DNA of 64,000 nucleotides from contig AYSC01000001.1 of the NCBI GenBank assembly GCA_000503195.1, positions 62,001-126,000 on the forward strand. Direction: 5' to 3'. Position numbers and translations under genes: made by a program. Of the stretch, positions 1-6,947 are shown one piece after another (positions within the stretch are counted from its first letter, which is position 1; each line of letters opens with the position of its first letter). This DNA is from Blastomonas sp. CACIA14H2. Its GTDB lineage: Bacteria > Pseudomonadota > Alphaproteobacteria > Sphingomonadales > Sphingomonadaceae. The notes under the pieces were generated by a model. The model saw only the letters and a program-made list of their open reading frames with translations. It was not told where the DNA came from and ran no database searches.

Positions 1-330
1 GATGGCGTGTAGCTGGGTCAGTATATGGGAACATTATCGAACAATCTTGTCAGTTCTCTAACCTCGTTGTCCCTCGCACCAATACGGTCTCTCGAAGATG
101 CGCGATCTGCCAGCAAGTCGCTGCGCTGGCTGTGCTTGCCGCAACGGCGAGCCGTCGCGACTTTCTTCCCCCGGCGTGCCGCCGTTCCTCGCGGAGCAAG
201 AAAGACGCTGGCTTGCCGTCCTCCGCATCCGCTCCGGGCCATCCGGCTGCAGCGCTCCGCCCTTGCTGGCGGGCGATGCGCATCGAGACCGCACTGGCGC
301 GGCTCGAGCATTCGAGGAAAGGAATTCAAC
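1..330. other. GC-rich leader region without a supported gene
   Basis: No reading frame here has protein-like composition that I recognise. Long open frames exist on both strands but look like high-GC artefacts. The region ends with a clear ribosome binding site (AGGAAAGGA) for the DUF736 gene at 331, so the promoter of that gene should lie here. The element's integrase, if present, would be left of the window. Confidence 0.4.
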
Positions 331-648
331 ATGGCAAAAATTGGTTCGTTCAAGAAGGTCTCCGGCGAATATCGCGGTCAGATCGTTACACTCTCCCTGC
401 AGGCCAAGTCGGTGCGCATCGCGCCCGAAGACAATCCCGGCAACAATGCACCCAGCCATCGGGTTTTCGTCGGCGAGGCGGAAGTCGGCGCAGCCTGGGC
501 CAAGACCTCTCAGGACAAGCGCTCCTACCTGTCCGTGAAGCTCGATGATCCCAGTTTTGCCGCTCCGGTCTTTGCCCAGCTCTTCGAGGCCGAAGATGGG
601 ACGCACGACCTGGTCTGGAACCGCCCGAGCCGCAGGAGCGCGGACTGA
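331..648 (+). CDS. DUF736 family protein
   Basis: 105-aa small soluble protein of the DUF736 family, whose genes are typical markers of alphaproteobacterial conjugative elements and plasmids. The molecular role is unknown. The sequence shows the family pattern: MAKIGSFKK at the N terminus, a central segment around SHRVFVGEAEVGAAW, and a C-terminal DDPSF...LVWNR stretch. I chose the ATG at 331 because AGGAAAGGA precedes it at good spacing; the longer upstream frame is not protein-like. A second, divergent DUF736 copy lies at 3105. A strong hairpin follows the stop codon. Confidence 0.85.
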   Translation: MAKIGSFKKVSGEYRGQIVTLSLQAKSVRIAPEDNPGNNAPSHRVFVGEAEVGAAWAKTSQDKRSYLSVKLDDPSFAAPVFAQLFEAEDGTHDLVWNRPSRRSAD

Positions 649-655
649 TCCGCGC

Positions 656-685
656 AGCCCGCCCGGCCGAAAGGCCGGGCGGGCT
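656..685 (+). terminator. Perfect 13-bp hairpin with GAAA loop after DUF736
   Basis: Positions 656-668 pair perfectly with 673-685 around a GAAA tetraloop. It lies 7 nt after the DUF736 stop. No long T-run follows, so it may be a Rho-assisted terminator or an RNA-stabilising hairpin rather than a classical intrinsic terminator. Confidence 0.6.
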
Positions 686-773
686 ACCCTGTTTCAGGGA
701 CTGCCGCCCCTCAGGACCGGAATGGCCGCGACGCTTCCGATGGCCATTATCGCAGGTTTTCGAGGAGGCAGCG

Positions 774-959
774 ATGGCCGAACAGGCACTTTCACGGCAC
801 ACGCTCGACTTTCCCGGCTTCGCCCAGGAATTCCTGCGCCGAAATCCCCGATACCGGGCCGAATATCGCGCCGTGGTGAAGACAGGGCGCAGCCGGGACC
901 TTGGACGGGAGGAGGAAATGGCCCGGCGCTGGGGCCTCAGCTTTTCCTTGTCCGCCTGA
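774..959 (+). CDS. DUF6499-type N-terminal ORF of an FseA-like excision activator
   Basis: 61-aa ORF preceded by a strong ribosome binding site (GAGGAGG). The sequence (DFPGFAQEFLRRNPRYRAEY ... RRWGLSF) matches the DUF6499 type, the N-terminal half of DNA-binding proteins that elsewhere continue into DUF2285. It stops at 957-959, but the expected continuation (PxPPDLxAxEAPxFW) is present in the +1 frame just downstream, with the switch at a TTTT run (942-945). In Mesorhizobium ICEMlSymR7A, msi172 (DUF6499) and msi171 (DUF2285) are fused by programmed +1 frameshifting into FseA, which activates rdfS and excision. The same arrangement here is an inference; a sequencing error or mutation is the alternative. 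Confidence 0.75.
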   Translation: MAEQALSRHTLDFPGFAQEFLRRNPRYRAEYRAVVKTGRSRDLGREEEMARRWGLSFSLSA

Positions 960-1566
960 CCTGAATGCGCAAGAGGCACCGGCATTCTGGGCCGCTGATG
1001 CCTGCGGTTTCGTGACCATCCTCGATGCCGCCCCTGATCGTTTCACGGGGAGGTCTGCGGCCAGCTTCATGACACCGCTGCGTGTGATCGCGGAGCAGCA
1101 GCTGCGGACGGGTCATCATATGGTCCTCAGCGATGGTCAGATGCTGCATCGGCTCTGCCTGCTGACGGGTCTGCATGAGCGGCCGCTCGCCTTTGTCATT
1201 CCCTGCGATCAACTGGCGTCAGTTCGCCTTTCCGCCTCTGCGGTCTTGAACTGCCCGCCAGTTGACTTCGGCTCCGGGGAACCTGCTGGCCTTCTGATCC
1301 CGACAGAGTTTCAGCGGCAGCGCCTCGAACTGCTTTGTGACATCCTCGATCTTGCGGTGATTCCGGACGGCGTTCGACTGACCAGTCACGAACTTGCGTG
1401 CCAGCGCGTCTATCCCGGCATGTCGATCGGGCGGGGCGCGGAATGGAAGTCATCCTCCCAAAGACGCCGGACGCAGCGCCTGATCGGCGAGGCCAGGGCC
1501 ATGATGAACAGCGGCTACCGCGCGCTGCTGGCGGGCGGGGAGGGGCGACAAAAACAATCCCGATAA
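901..1566 (+). CDS. DUF2285 ORF, probable C-terminal part of an FseA-like protein made by +1 frameshift
   Basis: The frame carries a DUF2285 DNA-binding domain near its C terminus, with the typical VRLTSHELA and EWKSSSQRRRTQRLIGEARAMM patterns. It has no convincing start: 901 is a TTG without a good ribosome binding site, and the first residues are in the wrong frame relative to the upstream domain. Homology-like continuity begins at about 946 (CCT), directly after RRWGLSF of the 774 ORF. If tRNA-Phe slips from UUU at 942 to UUU at 943, the two ORFs become one protein of about 264 aa. By analogy with FseA it would activate the RdfS-like gene just downstream. Confidence 0.7.
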   Translation: MDGRRKWPGAGASAFPCPPDLNAQEAPAFWAADACGFVTILDAAPDRFTGRSAASFMTPLRVIAEQQLRTGHHMVLSDGQMLHRLCLLTGLHERPLAFVIPCDQLASVRLSASAVLNCPPVDFGSGEPAGLLIPTEFQRQRLELLCDILDLAVIPDGVRLTSHELACQRVYPGMSIGRGAEWKSSSQRRRTQRLIGEARAMMNSGYRALLAGGEGRQKQSR

Positions 1567-1659
1567 TCAGCCGCTCCGGTGACCGAAGAATGTCCGCCAT
1601 GCCGCTCCAGCCGCCGCAAATCGCGCTGGTCCGCTCCGGTTACTGGAAGGAATGCCCAA

Positions 1660-1902
1660 GTGAACGCCTATTCCGCCCCCTGCTATCTGAAGACCCCCGA
1701 TGCCGCGCTTCGGCTCGGGCTATCTGCCAGGACCCTCGAAAAGCACCGCTGCTACGGCACCGGCCCCGAGTATCGCAAGCTGGGCGGCAGGATCGTCTAC
1801 GCGATCGAGGATCTCGATGCGTGGGCCGAAATCGGCAGGCGCTCCTCGACCTCCGATCCGGGCAAGGGAACGATCCATCCTGCCCGTCCGGTACGCCGCT
1901 GA
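1660..1902 (+). CDS. RdfS/AlpA-type excisionase (winged HTH)
   Basis: 80-aa protein with a MerR/AlpA-type helix-turn-helix: YLKTPDAALRLGLSARTLEKHR, then GPEYRKLGGRIVYAIEDLDAW, the usual wing pattern of recombination directionality factors and AlpA-like regulators. It starts at GTG 1660 after GGAAGGA. In ICEMlSymR7A the equivalent rdfS is controlled by FseA, precedes traF and drives element excision. The same order (FseA-like, this gene, traF) supports that role here. The integrase it would act with is not in the window. A general HTH regulator is the alternative. Confidence 0.75.
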   Translation: MNAYSAPCYLKTPDAALRLGLSARTLEKHRCYGTGPEYRKLGGRIVYAIEDLDAWAEIGRRSSTSDPGKGTIHPARPVRR

Positions 1903-2021
1903 TGCGTCGCCCTGATGAAACGCTGCGCGCGATCGTCGCCTCAGACCGCCCTTTGCACGCGGTGGACGCGCTTCGCAGACATCTGTCCTGCGACTTTGCC
2001 GCTGCCGGGGAAAGACTGTGA
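1902..2021 (+). CDS. 39-aa coupled small ORF
   Basis: Tiny protein (starting MRRPDETLRAIVAS) that I do not recognise. It is supported by position: its ATG overlaps the stop of the RdfS-like gene (TGATG) and its TGA overlaps the GTG start of the DUF2840 gene (GTGA). This gives an unbroken translational relay from rdfS to traF. No motif or membrane segment is seen. It might be functional or serve only to couple translation. Confidence 0.5.
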   Translation: MRRPDETLRAIVASDRPLHAVDALRRHLSCDFAAAGERL

Positions 2022-2521
2022 AGCCGCAATTCGCCTGTGGACGCCAGAGCGGTGCCGATGCGTCGGTTACCGAAGTGCGGCTGACATGGATCGAGGGCCG
2101 CTGCGAACATATGCTGCGCTTCGGGCGGGTCGCGCATGAGCGGATCGTCGGCGAGCACAGCCGCATCCTTTCCTTCCGTCCCGGCGCGGTGTTCGCGCTG
2201 GTCCGGCGCATTTCCAGCGACTTCGGCCCTACCTGCTGCAGTCTTTCGGTCGTGCAGGCTGCAAACGCGGGGCAGACCAGTGCGCCCATCGCTTCTGTGA
2301 TCGTAGGCGGCGAACGTCTGCTCCATGTCGAGAACCTGGCGCATGTTTCGCAGGTGCTTAAAATGGTCGATGCGATGGAGGCCGACGGCATCGATCCATG
2401 CGATGCATCGCCCGACCATTGGCGCGATGTTGCTGCCAGGCAGAACGAGGGACGCCAGATCAGGCCCTATACCCGCGCACGCCACGCGGCATGGCTTCAG
2501 CGCAGCAGGACCGGGCGATGA
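2018..2521 (+). CDS. DUF2840 domain protein
   Basis: 167-aa protein of the DUF2840 family, of unknown function, found between the excisionase-like gene and traF in many alphaproteobacterial conjugative elements. The family-like core is VTEVRLTWIEGRCEHMLRFG ... ILSFRPGAVFALVRR ... VDAMEADGIDP. It starts at GTG 2018 overlapping the stop of the preceding small ORF, and its own stop overlaps the traF ATG (ATGA). No transmembrane segment or catalytic motif is visible. Confidence 0.8.
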   Translation: MKPQFACGRQSGADASVTEVRLTWIEGRCEHMLRFGRVAHERIVGEHSRILSFRPGAVFALVRRISSDFGPTCCSLSVVQAANAGQTSAPIASVIVGGERLLHVENLAHVSQVLKMVDAMEADGIDPCDASPDHWRDVAARQNEGRQIRPYTRARHAAWLQRSRTGR

Positions 2522-3108
2522 ACGCGCGCTGGCTCCGCAGAACCTGCGTGCTGGCAGGACTGTTCAGCAGCGCCTTTGCAGCAATTGCCTGTCTCGAACC
2601 GCGTCCCCGCCTTTTGTGGAACGCCAGCCCGAGCGCTCCGGTCGGGCTCTATCTGGTCGATGACTTTGTCCTTCCGCGTCGCGGGGATCTGGTTGTTCTG
2701 ACGCCAAACGCGGCGATCGCGCAACTAATCGAGGAGCGGGGCTATCTGCCAACCGGCGTGCCGCTGCTCAAGCAAATCGCTGCACTGCCCGGCCAATCGG
2801 TTTGCAGACGGGGTGCCAAGGTGTCGGTCGATGGCAAGACCATGTCTGTCGCCCGGCCGCATGACAGCATGGGGCGTACGATGCCTGTCTGGCAGGGATG
2901 TCGATGCATTGGCGCTGACGAGCTGTTTCTGCTGAACCCGGCCGCTGATAGCCTCGATGGACGATATTTCGGGCCTGTCGCGTCTTCGAGCGTCATCGGG
3001 ATCGCCCGGCCCCTGCTCACCCGCTCGCGCCCCGGTGCACCGCTGCGTTGGCTCCCGGAACCCGAGCTGAACCATGCCACCACAAGAAACAAGGAGCATT
3101 TGCCATGA
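2518..3108 (+). CDS. traF: TraF-type S26 signal peptidase
   Basis: 196-aa membrane-anchored serine peptidase of the S26 (TraF) family, which in related systems trims and cyclises the conjugative pilin (TrbC). One hydrophobic N-terminal segment (about residues 9-25) is followed by the nucleophile region NASPSAPVGLY and the general-base region around LLKQIAALPGQSV, both as expected for TraF. A late SLDGRYFGPV motif is also family-typical. Start ATG overlaps the DUF2840 stop. Its likely substrate is the TrbC pilin encoded at 23370. Confidence 0.9.
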   Translation: MNARWLRRTCVLAGLFSSAFAAIACLEPRPRLLWNASPSAPVGLYLVDDFVLPRRGDLVVLTPNAAIAQLIEERGYLPTGVPLLKQIAALPGQSVCRRGAKVSVDGKTMSVARPHDSMGRTMPVWQGCRCIGADELFLLNPAADSLDGRYFGPVASSSVIGIARPLLTRSRPGAPLRWLPEPELNHATTRNKEHLP

Positions 3109-3437
3109 TCATCGGCACGTTCGGATTTGATCAATCCCGATATTCGGGGCGACTGTCCACGCTCGGCCTCGATGCACAGATAACGATTGTGCCAGCCCAA
3201 CTCGACAGCAGCGAGAATGCGCCCGACTGGAAGGTGCTGAACGGTAGCGCTGACACCGGCACCGAGATCGGGGCAGGGTGGAACCGCAGCGGCAAGCGCG
3301 CTGGAAACTATATTGCTTTGCAGATCGACGATCCCGGCTTCGTCCAACCCCTGCGCGCCATTCTCGTTCAGGCAGGAGGCAGCGACGACGGCTGGCATCT
3401 GCTCTGGTCGCGCTCGAAGACCCGTGATCCGAGATAG
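3105..3437 (+). CDS. DUF736 family protein, second copy
   Basis: 110-aa protein of the DUF736 family (MIIGTFGFD at the start, AGWNRSGKRAGNYIALQIDDPGF in the middle, WHLLWSR near the end). It differs clearly from the copy at 331, so this is an old duplication or two separate family branches. Start ATG 3105 overlaps the traF stop and has AAGGAG upstream. Function unknown. It sits between the pilin peptidase and the transglycosylase. Confidence 0.85.
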   Translation: MIIGTFGFDQSRYSGRLSTLGLDAQITIVPAQLDSSENAPDWKVLNGSADTGTEIGAGWNRSGKRAGNYIALQIDDPGFVQPLRAILVQAGGSDDGWHLLWSRSKTRDPR

Positions 3438-3440
3438 GTC

Positions 3441-4217
3441 ATGGCCAGCAGAAAGCATGTTGTTTGCGTGCGGATGACCGCCTTGATGGCAGTGGGACTG
3501 CAGATCGGGATGCTTGCCGGGTGCCCGGCATATGCAGCTGAACCGCAGAGCCAGCCCCTGCCTGCTGCGGTATCCGGGTCGGTATCGGCACCCACTGAAC
3601 CGCACCCTTATGCACCGCATGTGGCAGACGCTTCGCGCCGCTTCGGCATTCCCGAGCGCTGGATCTGGTCGGTCATGCGTGCCGAGAGCGGTGGAAGATC
3701 GCGCGCCTTTTCGCCTGTAGATGCGATGGGCCTGATGCAGATCATGCCGCGGACCTGGAGGATGCTTGCTGCGCGCTACGGTCTGGGATCGGACCCGTTC
3801 GACGTTCGCGCCAACATCCATGGCGGTGCTGCATATCTGCGCCTGATGTGGGACCGATATGCTGATCTAAGGCTCATGCTGGCTGCCTATAACGCAGGGC
3901 CGGGCCGGGTGGACGAATACCGCGCCGGCCTTCGCCACCTTCCTGCAGAGACGCGTTCCTATGTCGCTCGTCTCGCGCCGTATTTGATCGGCGCGCCTGC
4001 AATTGCCGAACCGCGATTTGACATCGCAAATGCACGTCCTCTGCATCCCCCGTCGGTCTTCGTCGCCACACGCAGTGCCAGCGAAAGCGGGCTTGGCCCC
4101 ACGCGGGAGCAGCAACCGGATGAGGCCGAAGCTGACGTATCGGGCAGCTCTGGCAGCCAGCCCGGTGCGGAGACCAACTCTCTGTTTGTGCCGTTATCGC
4201 CGCGGCAGCGCCGATGA
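3441..4217 (+). CDS. Lytic transglycosylase (VirB1-like)
   Basis: 258-aa secreted peptidoglycan lytic transglycosylase of the SLT (GH23) fold, expected to open the murein locally so the mating channel can be built. It has an N-terminal signal region (about 1-33), then the SLT domain with catalytic Glu in MRAESGGRSRAFS, the AMGLMQIMP motif and AAYNAGPGRV, all standard. The C-terminal tail (about residues 185-258) is low-complexity and rich in S, P and E. It follows the DUF736 gene by 3 nt. Confidence 0.9.
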   Translation: MASRKHVVCVRMTALMAVGLQIGMLAGCPAYAAEPQSQPLPAAVSGSVSAPTEPHPYAPHVADASRRFGIPERWIWSVMRAESGGRSRAFSPVDAMGLMQIMPRTWRMLAARYGLGSDPFDVRANIHGGAAYLRLMWDRYADLRLMLAAYNAGPGRVDEYRAGLRHLPAETRSYVARLAPYLIGAPAIAEPRFDIANARPLHPPSVFVATRSASESGLGPTREQQPDEAEADVSGSSGSQPGAETNSLFVPLSPRQRR

Positions 4218-4683
4218 AGAGGCGGCACTAAGGCTGCTTGCAGGAGATGTCGATGACGACTCCATTGCTCCCGGGATTCACGACGGCTGCACCGGATGCT
4301 CGCCTTGTGCAGAAAGCTGCTCGTTGGCGAGTGGTGCCAACTGCCTGCATGGTCGTTCGCCCAGTTCCGGGCCAGTTTTTCCTGGATGCTGGCAGTGACA
4401 TCGCCGGGGAGCTGTCGCTGGCGACCGGGAGCAAGTCGGCAACCATGGCCCGTCTCGGGCCAGGGACCATGCTTCAATCTGCGCATTTTTCCTCAAGGTT
4501 GCTGGGCCGCGATGCTTCGCATCGGACCCGTAAATTGGATACACACCTCACGCACGGGTGCATGCAGCATTTCCGCCATTTTTCGAGCGGCGGATCTGAC
4601 GCCACCTCAAAATCGCGGGGCGAGACATCAGGTTTTCTGCCATTTCTTGAGCCGCTGATCTGCCGCTGGTCCAGGACGGTGAG
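4218..4683. other. Intergenic region upstream of relaxosome genes; candidate oriT/operator
   Basis: 466 nt between the transglycosylase and the ribbon-helix-helix gene. It holds a short inverted repeat (CGATGC TTC GCATCG, 4510-4524) and two imperfect 30-nt direct repeats (4571-4600 and 4635-4664). In related MobF systems the origin of transfer lies next to the accessory protein and relaxase genes, so this is the best oriT candidate in the window. An open frame (ATG 4253, good GGAG) runs to 4687 and overlaps the next start. Its second half is unlike protein and the repeats fall in different frames, so I do not call it a gene. Confidence 0.45.
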
Positions 4684-5052
4684 ATGACGCGGAGGAGGCA
4701 TACTGTACGTCTGGCAAGTGAGGTCGACAATGCACTCTCGCGTCTCGCTGGAGAACGCGGCATGACCGTTTATGCGATGCTGCCGCTTTGTGTCGAAGCC
4801 GGGATTTCGGCGCTGTCAAAGCCATCAAGCGAAAGCGAAGCCCTCAAGGAATTGCTGATTGAAGCAGGGACGCTCAGCGCAGACGTTGGCGGCTTGGGAG
4901 GAATGATCGACAGGGCGTTGTTCACCGCATGCGCCGCCTACTGCTATGCGCGCAGTGCTGCCAAGCGCGATGGCAAGACCGATGAGACCATCACCGCTGA
5001 AATCCATCGTGCCTATGACCGCCAGAAAGCTCTGGCTCAGGGCCGTTCATGA
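4684..5052 (+). CDS. Ribbon-helix-helix relaxosome accessory protein (TraD-like)
   Basis: 122-aa protein. The N terminus (RRRHTVRLASEVDNALSRLA followed by GMTVYAML) has the beta-strand, helix, turn, helix pattern of ribbon-helix-helix DNA-binding proteins. The rest is helical with no recognised motif. Small RHH proteins encoded just before the coupling protein usually bind near oriT and help the relaxase, and often repress their own operon. The direct repeats at 4571 and 4635 are possible binding sites. Its TGA overlaps the next ATG. Confidence 0.7.
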   Translation: MTRRRHTVRLASEVDNALSRLAGERGMTVYAMLPLCVEAGISALSKPSSESEALKELLIEAGTLSADVGGLGGMIDRALFTACAAYCYARSAAKRDGKTDETITAEIHRAYDRQKALAQGRS

Positions 5053-6947
5053 CCGAGCCACAGGACCGCCGACTGCATGCCGAGAGCCTGCGTCGCCATG
5101 ACCGCCTGAGCCGCTCCCGGCGGCTGAAGCGCCACGCGCTCGTCATGCTTTGCTCGGTTGCGCTTGGCGGGCTCGCAGCTCCCTGGCTGATGCTCGATAC
5201 GCGCCAAATGCAGGTATGCGGGACCTATGTCCATGCACGGCTGCTTAGCTGGCTTTCTGCTGGCCGCGGCGGCGATCCGGACATGACCCTTCGCTACCCG
5301 GATGGCGACGAGATGGTGTCTGCCGAGGCCGTGGCCAGGCATCCCTATTTCCGCGATGCGGCGGCTGCCGCCAGCACGCTCGCACATCGCGGGGCGATCC
5401 TGGGGTTCGCAGGCTGGGCACTCGGTATGGGTCTGCTGCGCCGCGCAGCTGAACGACGCCGTGCAGCAGCGCTTCGTGACCGTGTCGTCAGCGGGACCAT
5501 CGTCACCAGCGAGACTGCTCTCGCAAAAATGGTCGCGGTCGGTCCCAACGGCGATTCGCTCACGATCGGCGCTGTCCCATTGCCTGCAAGGCTCGAGACC
5601 CGCCATATGGCGATGATCGGGACGACCGGTAGCGGAAAGACCACGGTGCTGCGGCAGATGCTCGACGGCATCGAAGCGCGCGGCGAGGCGGCGCTGGTTT
5701 ATGATACCAGCGGCGAGTTCATCGCCCATTATTACGATCCGGCACGCGGCGACATCATTCTCAATCCGTTCGATGCGCGCTGTGCCTTCTGGTCGCCCTT
5801 TGCAGAGATTGCCCATCCCGCGGATGCCGACCGGATCGCCCAGCAGCTGATCAGCGAAACCGGACAGCATGACCGCGATGTCTGGCTCGAAACCAGCCGG
5901 ATCCTGGTGGCCAATATGCTGCGCGCGCTCTGGCGCGAGGGCAGGGGAACATTGCCCGGACTCCTGCATGCGCTGCAGGTTCAGACCGCTGCAGAGCTGA
6001 AGGCCTGGCTCGGCGACAGCTCGTCGGCACGAACATTTGCCGACGATGCCGACCGCGCCACCGGCAGCGTGCTGTTTATGCTCGCCAAGGCGGCAAATCT
6101 CATCCAGTTCCTGCGCATGCCCGTCGGTGACGAACGGCCCTTCTCGTTCCGCGATTTCATTACGGGCCTCGATGAAAGATCGGGACCGCGCCCCTGGATT
6201 TTCGTGCCGCGCAAGGAAGACTATTTCGAAGCTTCAAAGCCGCTGCTGGCCTGCTGGCTGGAATGCGCAGCCAGTGCGATGCTCGGTCTTACCCCCTCTG
6301 CCTCACGACGGGTCTGGTTCCTGCTCGATGAGCTCGCAGACCTCCCTGCCGTCGACAATCTTGCCCGGCTGCTGCCCGAAGGACGAAAGTTCGGGGCCGC
6401 GGTCATCCTGACCTTCCAGGGCATCGGCCAGATGCGCAGCCGTTATGGCAGGGACATTTCCGAAGCCATGCTCGGTTGCTGCAACACCAAGCTCTTCCTC
6501 CAGTTGACCGACGCTGAATCGCGGCGCTGGGCCAGCGATACGATCGGTAACTGCGAAGTCGAGATCCACACCATGACGGGCGCTCTCAGCGAAAAGGACG
6601 AGCCGCCCAGGATCACGTTGGGCAAGCAGCGCAGCATCAGACCCGCAATCCATGAGAGCGAACTGCGCCTCCCGCGCCACAAGGGCTATCTGCTGTTTCC
6701 CGATGGTCTTCCCGTAGCCCTCATATCGCTGGCTGCCGATCATATCGCCAGGCGGGGCGAAGCCCGACAGCCGTCGTTCGTGCCGGCAGACCCTGGCACC
6801 ACCTTGTGGCATCATTCGGGAAAGACCCGTGCGTCCGCCGACCCTCAGCCCGCACAGAAGCAGCTCAAGGTTGCAGATGTCGCAGATGAAGTGCCTGAGC
6901 CGCCGCCTGTTTCCTCTCCGGCCTCTGCCGATGATGGACCCGTCTGA
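5049..6947 (+). CDS. traD: Type IV coupling protein (TraD/TrwB family)
   Basis: 632-aa inner-membrane ATPase that links the relaxosome to the secretion channel and pumps the DNA strand. Two N-terminal hydrophobic stretches (about residues 30-50 and 110-130) are followed by an AAA-type motor domain with Walker A GTTGSGKTTVL, Walker B VWFLLDELADLP and the later TFQGIGQMRSRYG segment of TrwB/TraD proteins. The C terminus (about 580-632) is proline-rich and variable. It overlaps its neighbours by 4 and 1 nt, so it forms one operon with the RHH protein and relaxase. Confidence 0.92.
   Translation: MTEPQDRRLHAESLRRHDRLSRSRRLKRHALVMLCSVALGGLAAPWLMLDTRQMQVCGTYVHARLLSWLSAGRGGDPDMTLRYPDGDEMVSAEAVARHPYFRDAAAAASTLAHRGAILGFAGWALGMGLLRRAAERRRAAALRDRVVSGTIVTSETALAKMVAVGPNGDSLTIGAVPLPARLETRHMAMIGTTGSGKTTVLRQMLDGIEARGEAALVYDTSGEFIAHYYDPARGDIILNPFDARCAFWSPFAEIAHPADADRIAQQLISETGQHDRDVWLETSRILVANMLRALWREGRGTLPGLLHALQVQTAAELKAWLGDSSSARTFADDADRATGSVLFMLAKAANLIQFLRMPVGDERPFSFRDFITGLDERSGPRPWIFVPRKEDYFEASKPLLACWLECAASAMLGLTPSASRRVWFLLDELADLPAVDNLARLLPEGRKFGAAVILTFQGIGQMRSRYGRDISEAMLGCCNTKLFLQLTDAESRRWASDTIGNCEVEIHTMTGALSEKDEPPRITLGKQRSIRPAIHESELRLPRHKGYLLFPDGLPVALISLAADHIARRGEARQPSFVPADPGTTLWHHSGKTRASADPQPAQKQLKVADVADEVPEPPPVSSPASADDGPV

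Noticed and set aside
2742-3821. A 359-codon minus-strand frame opposite traF, DUF736 and transglycosylase
   Set aside because: No protein-like motif, while the plus strand has three recognisable families in coupled order.
4253-4687. A 144-codon ORF before the RHH gene with a plausible GGAG and ATGA overlap
   Set aside because: Second half is not protein-like and contains direct repeats in different frames; better explained as oriT/regulatory DNA, though the first half could be coding.
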